Made by a program: the position numbers and the translations under genes. A stretch of DNA of 64,000 nt from NCBI RefSeq assembly GCF_023242475.1, contig NZ_JALJFG010000016.1:1-64000 (forward strand). The letters are read 5' to 3'. Source of the DNA: Pseudomonas sp. MWU15-20650 (GTDB lineage: Bacteria > Pseudomonadota > Gammaproteobacteria > Pseudomonadales > Pseudomonadaceae). Under the pieces are notes generated by a model, which did not search any database, was not told the origin of the DNA, and saw only the letters and a list, made by a program, of their open reading frames with translations. This document shows positions 1 to 9,100 of the stretch, piece after piece (position 1 is the first letter of the stretch; each line of letters starts with the position of its first letter).

Positions 1-50
1 ATCACCGCTGCACCGGTGTCTTCGTTGTCGACTTCATCCCAACTCAACAT
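1..50 (-). CDS. nrdB: Ribonucleotide reductase subunit beta, N-terminal end only
   Basis: Only the first 16 codons are in the window; the gene continues to the left. The start ATG is at 48-50, and on the minus strand it is preceded by AGGAAGGAG about 7 bases upstream. The peptide begins MLSWDEVDNED, which resembles the pseudomonad class Ia ribonucleotide reductase small subunit as I remember it. That protein carries the diiron-tyrosyl radical used by NrdA to make deoxyribonucleotides. The NrdR boxes upstream independently support an nrd gene. With so little sequence, nrdA cannot be fully excluded. Confidence 0.7.
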   Translation of the reverse strand, partial: MLSWDEVDNEDTGAAV

Positions 51-170
51 TGAAATACTCCTTCCTGGTCTGGTCTGACGGCGTGAAACCCCGTCCAAAA
101 AAATAGGCGATTTGCAGGCTACTCGGCATTGAAATATTGCGCGTAGTGTGGTCAGTAAATACCGATGCTG

Positions 171-186
171 CACACTATATAGTGGT
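171..186. promoter_or_regulatory. NrdR box, promoter-distal copy (nearer nrdB)
   Basis: The core ACACTATATAGTG at 172-184 is palindromic and fits the NrdR box consensus acaCwAtATaTwGtgt. It lies about 120 bases upstream of the nrdB start. It repeats 32 bases away at 203-218, about three helical turns, which is the usual spacing of paired NrdR boxes. NrdR is the ATP/dATP-sensing repressor of ribonucleotide reductase genes. Confidence 0.85.
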
Positions 187-202
187 CTGTTTTGTTTGTG
201 GG

Positions 203-218
203 CACACTATATGGTGTA
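203..218. promoter_or_regulatory. NrdR box overlapping the nrdB -10 element
   Basis: Core ACACTATATGGTGT at 204-217. The first ten bases are the same as in the box at 171-186, and the two boxes are offset by exactly 32 bases. It covers the predicted minus-strand -10 hexamer, so bound NrdR would block RNA polymerase. Confidence 0.85.
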
Positions 219-234
219 TGGGGACGGTGGTCAA
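206..234 (-). promoter_or_regulatory. Sigma-70 promoter of nrdB
   Basis: On the minus strand a TTGACC -35 (229-234) and a TATAGT -10 (206-211) are separated by exactly 17 bases. The -10 lies inside one NrdR box and the other box lies just downstream of the expected transcription start. This leaves an untranslated leader of roughly 150 bases. Confidence 0.65.
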
Positions 235-376
235 CGTACAAGAGGGCATCGTTGGTCGCAGCGAGGGTATGAGAAAAACTCACACCAATATGACTTTTAA
301 TGGTTACGGTCGTCGTACCGTCCAATGCTAAAAAAACGCCAACCAGCTCCCCATAACAACAACGAGCGTTTGCGAA

Positions 377-889
377 ATGAAAGCACTTGATTTGTACATC
401 GGCGAAGGTTTCGAAGGCCCGGGCGTCAATGCGGCCCACATCAACATCCTGATCGGCCCACGCAACGGCCCGGCCGGCCAGGCGTTCGCCAACAGCCTGG
501 CGTCCCCAAGCCAGGGCCATTGCCCGTTTATGGTAATTGCCCAGCCAAATATCCCGGTCAAACCCATGACCCTCTACGTCAACAAGGCCGCCATCGGCAG
601 TGACCTGCATGGCAATGCCACCTGGGGCGCGTCCCAGGCCGGAATCGCCAAGGCAGTGCTCGAAGCCTTGCTTGACGGCACCTTGCCGCCGGAAGCCGAA
701 GACGAGTGGGCCATCGTCACCGCCAATTGGGTCAACCCGGCCTGTGATGACTTGGACGCGGTCTACCTGAACAACTACAACGCCTGCCGCACCGCTATCC
801 GCGCCGCCCTGACCGGCACGCCGTACACCGCGCAATTGGCGGACGTGGTCAACCACATCAGCAACCCTTTCTACACGCCAAAAGCCTGA
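377..889 (+). CDS. Formaldehyde-activating enzyme (Fae) homologue
   Basis: A 170-residue protein of the Fae fold and usual length. Fae of methylotrophs condenses formaldehyde with tetrahydromethanopterin. The family landmarks are visible: AHINILIG near the N-terminus, in which His21 aligns with the catalytic His17 of Methylobacterium Fae; GPRNGPAGQAFAN at 28-40; PNIPVKP; and a final NHISNPF. The N-terminus starts directly at the domain. It is the first gene of an apparent operon, 10 bases ahead of an aldo/keto reductase. Pseudomonads are not known to make tetrahydromethanopterin and no genes for it are seen here, so the substrate is probably another aldehyde or cofactor (inference). The ribosome-binding site is weak. 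Confidence 0.85.
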   Translation: MKALDLYIGEGFEGPGVNAAHINILIGPRNGPAGQAFANSLASPSQGHCPFMVIAQPNIPVKPMTLYVNKAAIGSDLHGNATWGASQAGIAKAVLEALLDGTLPPEAEDEWAIVTANWVNPACDDLDAVYLNNYNACRTAIRAALTGTPYTAQLADVVNHISNPFYTPKA

Positions 890-899
890 GGACATCCCC

Positions 900-1934
900 A
901 TGCAATATATCCGTTTGGGCAACTCCGGCCTGCAAGTCTCGCGCCTGTGCCTGGGCACCATGAACATGGGTACGCCGGACTGGAAGCCATGGATCTTTGA
1001 CGAAAAACAAAGCGAGCCCATTGTTGCTCACGCGCTGGACAACGGCGTCAACTTCATCGACCTGGCCGACTTCTATTCAGCCGGTGTCGGCGAAGAGGTG
1101 GTAGGGCGCATTCTCAAGCGTGTGGCACGACGTGAAGACATCGTGGTGACCACCAAGGTCGGCTACGGCACGCGCAGCGGCATCAATGCCAGCGGCCATT
1201 CACGCAAGCACATCCTGGACAGCATCGACGCGTCCCTGAGCCGCTTGGGGATGGATTACGTCGATGTGTTCATGCTGCATTACTTCGATGTGAACACCCC
1301 GGTCGAAGAAACCATGAGTGCGATGAATGACATTGTGCGCTCCGGCAAGGCGCGCTACATCGGTGTATCGACCATGCTGACCGGCCAACTGGCGAAGATC
1401 CTGATGGCCTGTGAGCGCAACGGTTGGGTCAAGCCCATCAATATGCAGCTGCAATTGAACTGCGCCTACCGCGAAGAAGAGCGCGAGATGATTCCGTTCT
1501 GCCGCGATCAGGGCCTGGGTGTCTCGGTGTTCAGCCCGCTGGCCCGTGGCTTGCTCACCGGTGAAGCGCAGTCCACTCGCAACCAGACCGACTTCTTCAC
1601 CCAGCAGATGTACAGCGACCAAGCGTCGTTCGAGATTGCCCACTCGGTACAGCGCGTGGCCCGTGCCCGTGGTGTCTCCAACGCACAGATCGCCCAGGCC
1701 TGGGTCGCCCACCACCCAGGCGTCGATGTAATGCTGGTGGGCGCCGACACCACTGCACAATTTGATAGCGCTCTGGCGGCCTTGGATACCCAACTGGATG
1801 CCGAAGAGCTGCACGAACTCGAACGTAACTACACCCCCTGCGATGTGATCAACGACTACACCGCCGGCAAGCGCATCCTGCGTGCGGCCCGCCCGGGCCT
1901 GGACCGTTTCAATCTGATCGAGGCCGTGGCATGA
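900..1934 (+). CDS. Aldo/keto reductase
   Basis: A 344-residue NAD(P)H-dependent oxidoreductase of the aldo/keto reductase superfamily ((beta/alpha)8 barrel). The catalytic tetrad can be placed at Asp54, Tyr59, Lys86 and His127. The start ATG has GAGGA about 8 bases upstream, directly after the fae-like gene. The stop overlaps the start of the aldehyde dehydrogenase (ATGA at 1931-1934), so the two are translationally coupled. The pairing suggests that an aldehyde or ketone is reduced or interconverted before oxidation by the next enzyme. The substrate cannot be told from sequence. Confidence 0.88.
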   Translation: MQYIRLGNSGLQVSRLCLGTMNMGTPDWKPWIFDEKQSEPIVAHALDNGVNFIDLADFYSAGVGEEVVGRILKRVARREDIVVTTKVGYGTRSGINASGHSRKHILDSIDASLSRLGMDYVDVFMLHYFDVNTPVEETMSAMNDIVRSGKARYIGVSTMLTGQLAKILMACERNGWVKPINMQLQLNCAYREEEREMIPFCRDQGLGVSVFSPLARGLLTGEAQSTRNQTDFFTQQMYSDQASFEIAHSVQRVARARGVSNAQIAQAWVAHHPGVDVMLVGADTTAQFDSALAALDTQLDAEELHELERNYTPCDVINDYTAGKRILRAARPGLDRFNLIEAVA

Positions 1935-3364
1935 ACCCGCTGATCCGTACTGGCAACTACATCGATGGCCAATGGTCCCACGGTGGGCCGACTTACCCGG
2001 TGCTTAACCCGGCCAATGGCGCGCTGATCGCCGACGTGCAGCGGGCTGGCGTTGAAGACACTAACCTGGCCATCGACGCTGCCAATCGCGCCTTGCCGGC
2101 CTGGCGTAAATTGACGGCCAAGGAGCGTAGCCAGCGCCTCAAGCGTTGGAGCGAGCTGATGCTGGGCAACCAGAAGGACCTGGCGCACTTGCTCAGTCTT
2201 GAACAGGGCAAACCCCTGGCCGAGGCCATGGGCGAAGTGGTCTATGCGGCGAGCTTCCTGGAGTGGTTCGCCGAGGAAGCCAAGCGTGCTTATGGCGACG
2301 TGATCCCAACTCACAAAGCCGATGCACGCATCCTTGTGACCAAGGAAGCCATTGGCGTGGTTGCCGCGATCACCCCGTGGAACTTCCCGCTGGCGATGGT
2401 CACGCGCAAGGTTGGCCCGGCACTGGCGGCCGGTTGCACGATGATTCTCAAACCTTCGGAAGACACTCCATTGTCGGCGTTTGCCCTGGCGGTGCTGGCC
2501 GAACAGGCCGGTATTCCTGCCGGTGTCTTCAATATCGTCTCCGGTGATGCGGTCGCCATCGGCGGTGCGCTGCAAGCCTCCAGCGTAGTGCGCAAGCTGT
2601 CGTTTACCGGCTCCACCCGTACCGGCAAGCTACTGATGCGCCAGGCGGCGGACACCCTGAAAAAAGTCTCGCTGGAACTGGGCGGCAACGCGCCATTTAT
2701 CGTGTTCGACGATGCCGACCTGGACGCTGCCGTCCAAGGCGCCATGGCCTCCAAGTTCCGCAATACCGGGCAAACCTGCGTGTGCGTTAACCGCTTCTTT
2801 ATTCAAGACAGCGTGTACGACGCGTTCACTCGCAAACTGGCGCAAGCGGTCAGCGCCATGCGCGTCGGCAGCGCCTTGGACGGCGAAACCGAGCAAGGTC
2901 CGCTGATCAACGCAGCGGCCTTGGCTAAGGTTGAAGCCCACGTGGGTGATGCCTTGGAGAAGGGCGCCAAACTCTTGTGCGGTGGCCGGCGCCATGCGCT
3001 GGGTGGCACTTTCTTCGAACCGACCATCCTCACCGAAGCCCACGACAACATGCTGATCGCGCAGGAAGAAACCTTCGGCCCGGTGGCCGCGTGTTTGCGC
3101 TTCAGCGATGAAAGCGAAGTGCTGCAGCGTGCCAATGACACGCCGTTCGGCTTGTCCGCCTACTTCTACAGCCGTGACATCGGCCGCGTGTGGCGCATGG
3201 CCGAAGGGCTGGAAGCGGGCATGGTCGGTATCAACGAAGGGATCATCTCCACTGAAGTCGCGCCGTTTGGCGGCATCAAGGAGTCGGGCCTGGGCCGTGA
3301 AGGCTCCAAGTACGGTTTGGATGATTACCTGGAGATCAAATACCTGTTGATGGGGGGGCTTTAA
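1931..3364 (+). CDS. NAD(P)-dependent aldehyde dehydrogenase, succinate-semialdehyde dehydrogenase-like
   Basis: A 477-residue aldehyde dehydrogenase most like the GabD/SSDH branch (EQGKP near 91-95). Catalytic Cys283 lies in NTGQTC, the general base Glu249 in LELGG, and Asn151 and Lys174 are in place, so the enzyme should be active. It oxidises an aldehyde to its acid. It overlaps the preceding reductase by 4 bases and is followed after 72 bases by a transporter, which suggests uptake and oxidation of one substrate. Calling it GabD would go beyond the evidence. Confidence 0.88.
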   Translation: MNPLIRTGNYIDGQWSHGGPTYPVLNPANGALIADVQRAGVEDTNLAIDAANRALPAWRKLTAKERSQRLKRWSELMLGNQKDLAHLLSLEQGKPLAEAMGEVVYAASFLEWFAEEAKRAYGDVIPTHKADARILVTKEAIGVVAAITPWNFPLAMVTRKVGPALAAGCTMILKPSEDTPLSAFALAVLAEQAGIPAGVFNIVSGDAVAIGGALQASSVVRKLSFTGSTRTGKLLMRQAADTLKKVSLELGGNAPFIVFDDADLDAAVQGAMASKFRNTGQTCVCVNRFFIQDSVYDAFTRKLAQAVSAMRVGSALDGETEQGPLINAAALAKVEAHVGDALEKGAKLLCGGRRHALGGTFFEPTILTEAHDNMLIAQEETFGPVAACLRFSDESEVLQRANDTPFGLSAYFYSRDIGRVWRMAEGLEAGMVGINEGIISTEVAPFGGIKESGLGREGSKYGLDDYLEIKYLLMGGL

Positions 3365-3436
3365 CCTTCGACTTTACACCGGTGCACGCGGGGCACCGGT
3401 TGTTACTCCGTCAAGAAAAACAATATGGAGAACACC

Positions 3437-4807
3437 ATGACTGTTCCAACCGTCAATATTGACGACCTGCCGATTGGCCGCTTTCACCTGAAAATCGCCG
3501 GCCTGACCTTCGGCGCGCATTTTACCGATGGCTATATCCTCGGATTGATCGGCATTGCGTTTACCTTACTCAGCCCGCAGATGCAGTTGGATGCGTTCTG
3601 GCAAGGCTTGATCGGCGCTTCGGCCCTGATCGGTTTATTTATAGGCAGCCTGCTTTTTGGCCGGCTTAGCGATACCCTCGGCCGGCAAAAAATTTTCCTG
3701 GTCAGTTTCGTACTGATCACGGTGGCCTCGGTGATGCAATTTTACGTCGAGTCCGCCATAGCCCTGTTTCTGTGTCGGGTGCTGATCGGTATTGGTTTGG
3801 GCGGTGACTACAGTGTCGGTCACGCGATGCTCGCGGAGTTTGCGCCGAAAAAACATCGCGGGGTGCTGTTGGGTTCGTTCAGCGTAATGTGGACCATCGG
3901 CTATGTGGTGGCAACCTTTGTGGGTACGGCGATGCTCAGCCTCGGCGATGATGCCTGGCGCTGGATGCTGGTCTCGTCGGCGATTCCTGCCGGGCTGATC
4001 CTGATCGCACGTATTGGCACCCCGGAGTCGCCGCGTTGGTTGGTCAATCGCGGGCGTATTGCCGAGGCCAGGGCGGTGGTCAAGAAGCATCTCGGCGAGC
4101 ATGTGGTGCTGGATGAGGAACCATCGAAGCAAACCTGTTCCGGTTATGGCGTGCTGTTCAGCCCGGAGTATCGCAAGCGTACGGCGTTCAATTGCCTGTT
4201 CTTCGTATGCCTCGTGATGCCGTACTTCGCGATCTACACCTTTTTACCGTCGATCTTGCAACAGATGGGCCTGAGCGAAGGGTTTGGCACTGAACTGGTG
4301 CTTAATCTGATGTTGATCGTTGGCGCCCTGATCGGCATTGGGTGCACGATCAAGTTCTCCCGCCGTGGATTCCTGATCAATTCGTTTATCATCCTCGCGG
4401 TGGCGCTGTTTATGCTGGCGGTACTACCGAGCAGTATGGTGTGGTTGATGGTGCTAGCGTTCGGGGTGTTTACCCTGGTGTTGTCGGCGGTGAGCAATCT
4501 GGTCGGAGTCTTCCCGGTCGAGAGCTTCCCTACCGAAGTGCGTGCCAGCGGTATTGGCCTGGCAACGGCGGTAAGCCGTTTGGGCTCGGCGATCAGCACC
4601 TTTCTGTTACCGATCAGCGTGGCGGGAATTGGCGTGAGCCCGACCATGGGCATACTGGCGGCGATCCTGGCGCTGGGCGGGCTGATTTCTTGGGCCTGGG
4701 CGCCGGAGACCAAGGCGTTGAGCTTGAGCCAGGCGAGCAAGATCCAGGCCCCGGTTTCAGGGGTTGCTCACCTGGTTCAACCAGTCAGTAAACAGCCGAA
4801 CTTTTGA
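3437..4807 (+). CDS. MFS transporter (metabolite/H+ symporter type)
   Basis: About 456 residues with 12 predicted membrane helices and the motif A loop GRLSDTLGRQK between helices 2 and 3; PESPRW follows helix 6, as in sugar/organic acid symporters. The ATG at 3437 is chosen because TGGAG (3426-3430) lies 6 bases upstream; an in-frame ATG at 3425 would place that site inside the gene. It likely imports the substrate of the upstream enzymes. Its last 51 bases overlap the 3' end of the convergent LysR gene. Confidence 0.85.
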   Translation: MTVPTVNIDDLPIGRFHLKIAGLTFGAHFTDGYILGLIGIAFTLLSPQMQLDAFWQGLIGASALIGLFIGSLLFGRLSDTLGRQKIFLVSFVLITVASVMQFYVESAIALFLCRVLIGIGLGGDYSVGHAMLAEFAPKKHRGVLLGSFSVMWTIGYVVATFVGTAMLSLGDDAWRWMLVSSAIPAGLILIARIGTPESPRWLVNRGRIAEARAVVKKHLGEHVVLDEEPSKQTCSGYGVLFSPEYRKRTAFNCLFFVCLVMPYFAIYTFLPSILQQMGLSEGFGTELVLNLMLIVGALIGIGCTIKFSRRGFLINSFIILAVALFMLAVLPSSMVWLMVLAFGVFTLVLSAVSNLVGVFPVESFPTEVRASGIGLATAVSRLGSAISTFLLPISVAGIGVSPTMGILAAILALGGLISWAWAPETKALSLSQASKIQAPVSGVAHLVQPVSKQPNF

Positions 4808-5632
4808 TAAACCCTGTTTGTCCTTCGCCACATCCAACCAATAGCCATAAGGGCCGATCACCTCCACAGGGGTGATCGGCAACAGGCTGCCATTGGCCAG
4901 CTCGCGCTCGATCATCTGCCGGTCGATCACCGCCAGTCCCCCGCCTGCCAGTGCAGTATGGATGACCTGGTCCAAGGTACTGAACTCCAGGCCCAGGTTC
5001 GCGTCGATGTCCGTTCGGCCCATGGCCGCCAGCCAGTTCTCCCAGACTTTCAAACGCTTGCCGTCGTGCAAGATATGCAGCAGCGCGAACCGCCGCAGGT
5101 CGGGTGGTTGGCCGTTGACGAACAGCTCCGGGCTGGCCACGGCGATATGGCGTTCCATCACCAGCAGTTCACTGCTGCAATGGAGCGAGGGTTCGAGGCC
5201 GAAGCGGATCTGACAATCGATTTGCGCCAGGCTGGCGTGGGTATTCTGGTGGGTGACACTCAGGTTGATATCCGGGTAGCGCTCGCAGAAACGTCGCAGG
5301 TGCGCAGAGAGCCAACGGGTGGCCCAGGTCGGCGGCGCAACAATGCGCAGGCGCTGGCGCAGGTTGGGCACGCGCACGGCTTGCAGGGCGCGCTCGATGT
5401 GGTCGAAGGCATCGCTCAGATGCGGGGAGAGGGCGAAGCCGGCTTCGGTCAGGGACAGGCCCTGGGGCGTACGGGTGAAGAGGGGGACGCCGAGATAATC
5501 TTCCAACTGCTTGATCTGACGGCTGACTGCGCCTTGGGTGACGTTGAGGCTTACCGCGGCCTGGCTGAAGCTGCGGTGGCGGGCGACTTCTTCGAAGACG
5601 CGCAGTGTGTTGAGGGACGGCAGTTGGCGCAT
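4757..5632 (-). CDS. LysR-type regulator (GcvA-like)
   Basis: A 291-residue LysR family protein. The N-terminal winged helix-turn-helix is visible (SFSQAAVSLNVTQGAVSRQI, about 21-40), followed by a linker helix and a substrate-binding domain. The leader MRQLPSLNTLRVFE is typical of the GcvA branch. It converges on, and overlaps by 51 bases, the transporter of the fae-like operon and probably regulates that operon (inference). Confidence 0.85.
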   Translation of the reverse strand: MRQLPSLNTLRVFEEVARHRSFSQAAVSLNVTQGAVSRQIKQLEDYLGVPLFTRTPQGLSLTEAGFALSPHLSDAFDHIERALQAVRVPNLRQRLRIVAPPTWATRWLSAHLRRFCERYPDINLSVTHQNTHASLAQIDCQIRFGLEPSLHCSSELLVMERHIAVASPELFVNGQPPDLRRFALLHILHDGKRLKVWENWLAAMGRTDIDANLGLEFSTLDQVIHTALAGGGLAVIDRQMIERELANGSLLPITPVEVIGPYGYWLDVAKDKQGLSKVRLFTDWLNQVSNP

Positions 5633-5933
5633 GGCAGGGAGTGTACACTTATTGTTTTAGCGCTTGCAGGTCGTTGCCTCCAGCAAACGACATGATGCCA
5701 AGGCATTCTGTCAGAAATAATACCCAATGTTCCTATACCGCTGATTACTCCCGCCAGAGCAAGCCCAACCGGGTCGCCGCGATCAACTCGGCGGCCAATC
5801 AGGAGTATTCGCTCATATATCCATATCGTATAAATAAATAGTTATATATTCCTTTTAATGTTGTTGCGGGTGGCGCATTTTGGGGGCCTGCGCATTCGTG
5901 CGGATTGACCCAACAGCCAAAAGGAAAGCCGAC
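5633..5933. other. Intergenic region between LysR gene and molbindin gene
   Basis: About 300 bases without a supported gene. A strongly AT-rich patch at 5811-5856 precedes the molbindin gene and may hold its promoter; I could not fix -35/-10 boxes with confidence. A short inverted repeat (CGCCG...CGGCG) lies near 5775-5795. Confidence 0.5.
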
Positions 5934-6149
5934 ATGACCATTAAAGCGATCAACGTGCGCAACCAGTTCAAGGGCGTGATCAAGGAAATTCTGTTGGGGG
6001 AAGTGGTGTCCGAGATCGACGTGCAGACCGCGTCCGGCATTGTCACGTCCGTCATCACCACCCGTTCGGTGCGTGACCTGGAGTTGAAGGTGGGCAGTGA
6101 AGTGATTGCCTTTGTGAAGTCAACTGAGGTCTCTATCGCCAAATTGTAA
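5934..6149 (+). CDS. mop: Molbindin, single TOBE-domain molybdate-binding protein
   Basis: A 71-residue protein consisting of one TOBE/Mop domain (MTIKAINVRNQFKG at the start, GIVTSVITTRS in the middle, ending VSIAKL). Molbindins assemble into oligomers that bind molybdate or tungstate in the cytoplasm for storage or buffering. The start at 5934 has AAGGA (5921-5925) 8 bases upstream; an in-frame upstream extension to 5880 lacks such a site. It stands alone, with no mod transporter genes nearby. Confidence 0.88.
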   Translation: MTIKAINVRNQFKGVIKEILLGEVVSEIDVQTASGIVTSVITTRSVRDLELKVGSEVIAFVKSTEVSIAKL

Positions 6150-6161
6150 AGGCCAGACACT

Positions 6162-6188
6162 GTGTGGGAGGGGCTTGCTGCCTCCCGC
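6162..6188. repeat. Single REP-like hairpin
   Basis: The sequence starts GTGTGGGAGGGGCTTGCTGC and can fold GGGAGG against CCTCCC. It lies between the convergent ends of the molbindin and the large toxin-like gene and may serve as a transcription stop for both. It is a shorter relative of the REPINs at 14301, 14500 and 61241. Confidence 0.6.
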
Positions 6189-6189
6189 C

Positions 6190-9100
6190 TCAGTCAACCC
6201 GATTGAAGATTTCCCGGACCTGATCCTGGGGGAATATGCCTTTGCCCGTGCCTTCGATCAGCTCAAACGTGCCGTCGGCATGGATCGTGATACCGAGCGA
6301 GCCGGCGAGTGTCACTGACACGCCAGGTCGCTCTCTGAGCAGTTCCCTGAGCGGCTGCCGGCCCTGAAACGATTGCCCGATAGTGGTTGCCATGCCTTGA
6401 AGGGAATCCGAATTGACCCCTCCCACCAGCATAACGCGCCCCCCCTTGTTCAAGGATGTCTGCAATTGGTCAAGCAGTGCTTGAGTATTACCGCCCCGCA
6501 AGCCGAGTTCGAGGTTGCTGCCGGTCAGGTGCATCAAGGTACGGGTCTGGTAGTGGGCTCCGTCCCAGTCGGTGAGCACTGCAATGGCCGAGCAATCGGT
6601 CAAACTGCGGGTGGATAACGCTTTGTTGCTGGTGTTCAGGGTCGTTGATTCGCCCATGGCGACGTGCACGGTGTTCGCTGGCCCGGCTGGAGGTCGCAGG
6701 CGCACTGAGGCGGGTTCAGCGGCGTACGGTTCGCGGGTATAAGGACCTTTGGGTTGGTTGATGAGTGTGTCCATCCACTCCGGATCCGTGGGGCTCATGT
6801 TGCGTTTGATACCTTCACGGATTTTCCAGCCAGCCTTGTCCCACTGCTCCAGGGTGGCTTGCAATTGAGCGGTATATTCAGATGCCGGGCAGGCGATGTC
6901 AGCCCACGGGTCGACAATCCAGGCGTTTGCCCAGGCCGGTTCGCAGAAGTCCACGGTCGGTCTGATAGTGCCTTTCGGGCCACCGATCACGGTAAAGGCG
7001 TGTGCATCGCCAGCATGCCACTCTGCGGCCCTGACGCCACTCTTGTTGAGGATATCCCGGGCCAGGATGGCCATTTCGCCGCAATTGCCCGCGCCGGTCT
7101 TCATGATCAGGTCGCCGGCGTTGGATGCTTTCAGGTTGGCGGTGCGCCGCAACCAGCCGAGGGTCAGCGTGGCTGCATCGGCCCTCGCCAGGTCGGCGGC
7201 CGAACGCACCTGGTTGCCAGGCCCCAGCCCAGTGGCCTTGAGGGCTTGGTTTACTTTGTCCCGGGCCGCTTGCGCGTAAAACTGGTTTTGCCGTTTCTCT
7301 GGCCACTGCTCGAAACCAGCGGGTGTCTCCAACGGTGAGACGCGATGGGGGCGCAAGGCGATATCCGGTTTCACAATGGCATTGGCCTGCTGCAGTCGGT
7401 AGACGACTTCGCGTTTCTGGTCAGGGCTCATGCCTTCGCATTGTCGCTTCAGTTCGTCGATGTCGGCTTTGAGGAAACCTGCGTTGTGCAGCTGCTTGAA
7501 GGCTTTTTTGAGGGGCGGCAACGCGACAAACGCGGTATCCAGAGTCTGCACGCCATGATTGGCACTCAGAAACTGGCGGTAACCTTGCGCAAGGCTCAGT
7601 TCAAAAGGCCCGCATTTCTTGAACGTAATATCCCCCGTGCGCGTTTTATCCAAGGGTGCGTAATAAAACTCTGCGGTGTCAGCCTCTACCACCAGGTACT
7701 GCTGGCTGCCACTGGTGACGACCACGCCCCTGACTTGGCGTTGATCATGGCTGGCATTGCTGATGCTGCTGAGTTTGACTACCCGAGTGTCTTTGGCGAG
7801 CGCACCGCTGCGATCACCTGCATAAAAGCCGAAATCGGGATCGTCAATGACTTTGCCGCGCACTTGAGCCTTGTAAGTGATGCGTTTGCCATTCGCGACC
7901 GGTACCAGTTGGGGGCCTGTGTCGCCTTTAATCATGTTGTGCAGGCGTTTTTCGTAGACCACCGTGCGCTCGTGGGTGAAAAGCCCGGCTTTTGAGGGGA
8001 ACAACCGCACATGTTCCAGCGCTTGCAGCCGTTCTTCAGCTTTGGGCAGGTCGGCAATCAGTTTAACGAAGCATTCATCGTTGAGGCCACGCCGCACCCG
8101 ACCGCCCAGGGCGGGAACCGGGCAAACCGCCTCGAAGCCCTCCAGGGGGCTGGTGTGTTCCGCCGCCTGCAGGTCGGTGAGCTCGCCCGGCCTGTTGTTC
8201 AGGTAACGATAGACCCGATCACGGTCCACCAGGTCATATCCATTGGCCCGTGGCAGGGTGTAGGCACTGGGGCCCAGCGGGTGTTCGATGAGCAGGGCCT
8301 GTTGGCCGTCGCCGAAAAGCTGCTGGTGTACGGGAATCGTGGTGGGACGCTCAATGGCAGGCTCCTTCGCGGTGCCGCCCGTTATGGCGAACAACTCGTT
8401 GAGAGCGCCATCCAGTGCGGCAGTGCTGCCTTGTTTTCGCTCAGCCTGCGTGTCGCCGGTGATCGATTTTTCGACGCCTAGTTCGGCTTCCACAAGGCCG
8501 GTAGCGGCAGCGATACCGACAACGATCGGTTCGCCGACCACTGCGAACTTGGCCGCCAGGCCCGCGGCCACCGTCAAATCGTTAAGCCAGGTGTCGCGGG
8601 TGACTTCGCTGTCGGACTTGATCATGACGTCCGCATCGCGGGACATGCGCTCGCGCGTGGCATCTTTCATCACGCTGAATACATCGCCGTGAATGCGCAC
8701 GTTGGTGCTGTCGATAACCGTACCTTCCAATGTGTCCCAGTAACCGCTGGCCAAGTAGCCAATGGCGCTGTCCACGCCTTTGTTGGAGCGGGAGTCGCCG
8801 GTGATGAACGATTTGAAATCGCTCCAGAAGCCTAGATCGCTGTCCTGCCGATCCCTGAGGCAGAAGTGTGACTCCAGCGCTTTGCGCGTATCGACATGCC
8901 GACCTTGCTCGCCCACCCATTGGTCCATCGCGCTCAGGGAGTCGAAGCGCAGGAACGCCGGTTTATGCCCTGGCACATAAAGGACTTGGACACCGTCTCG
9001 ACGGTCACGTAATTGCCCGTAGGTGCCGTAATCGGTGGCGGTGAAACGCAGGATGTCGTTAGCGGGAAACCCGTTGATATCAAATACGTGAATGCGTGTC

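Noticed and set aside
48..136. Direct repeat CATTGAAATA at 48-57 and 127-136
   Set aside because: Only 10 bases, one copy spans the nrdB start codon; chance similarity is the simplest explanation.
152..1021. 289-codon minus-strand frame opposite the fae-like gene
   Set aside because: It overlaps the nrd promoter, the Fae homologue and the start of the aldo/keto reductase, all supported on other grounds.
5811..5856. Possible ModE-type molybdate operator before the molbindin gene
   Set aside because: The region contains GTTATATA and CGTATAAATA, but I could not align a proper inverted repeat with the expected spacing.
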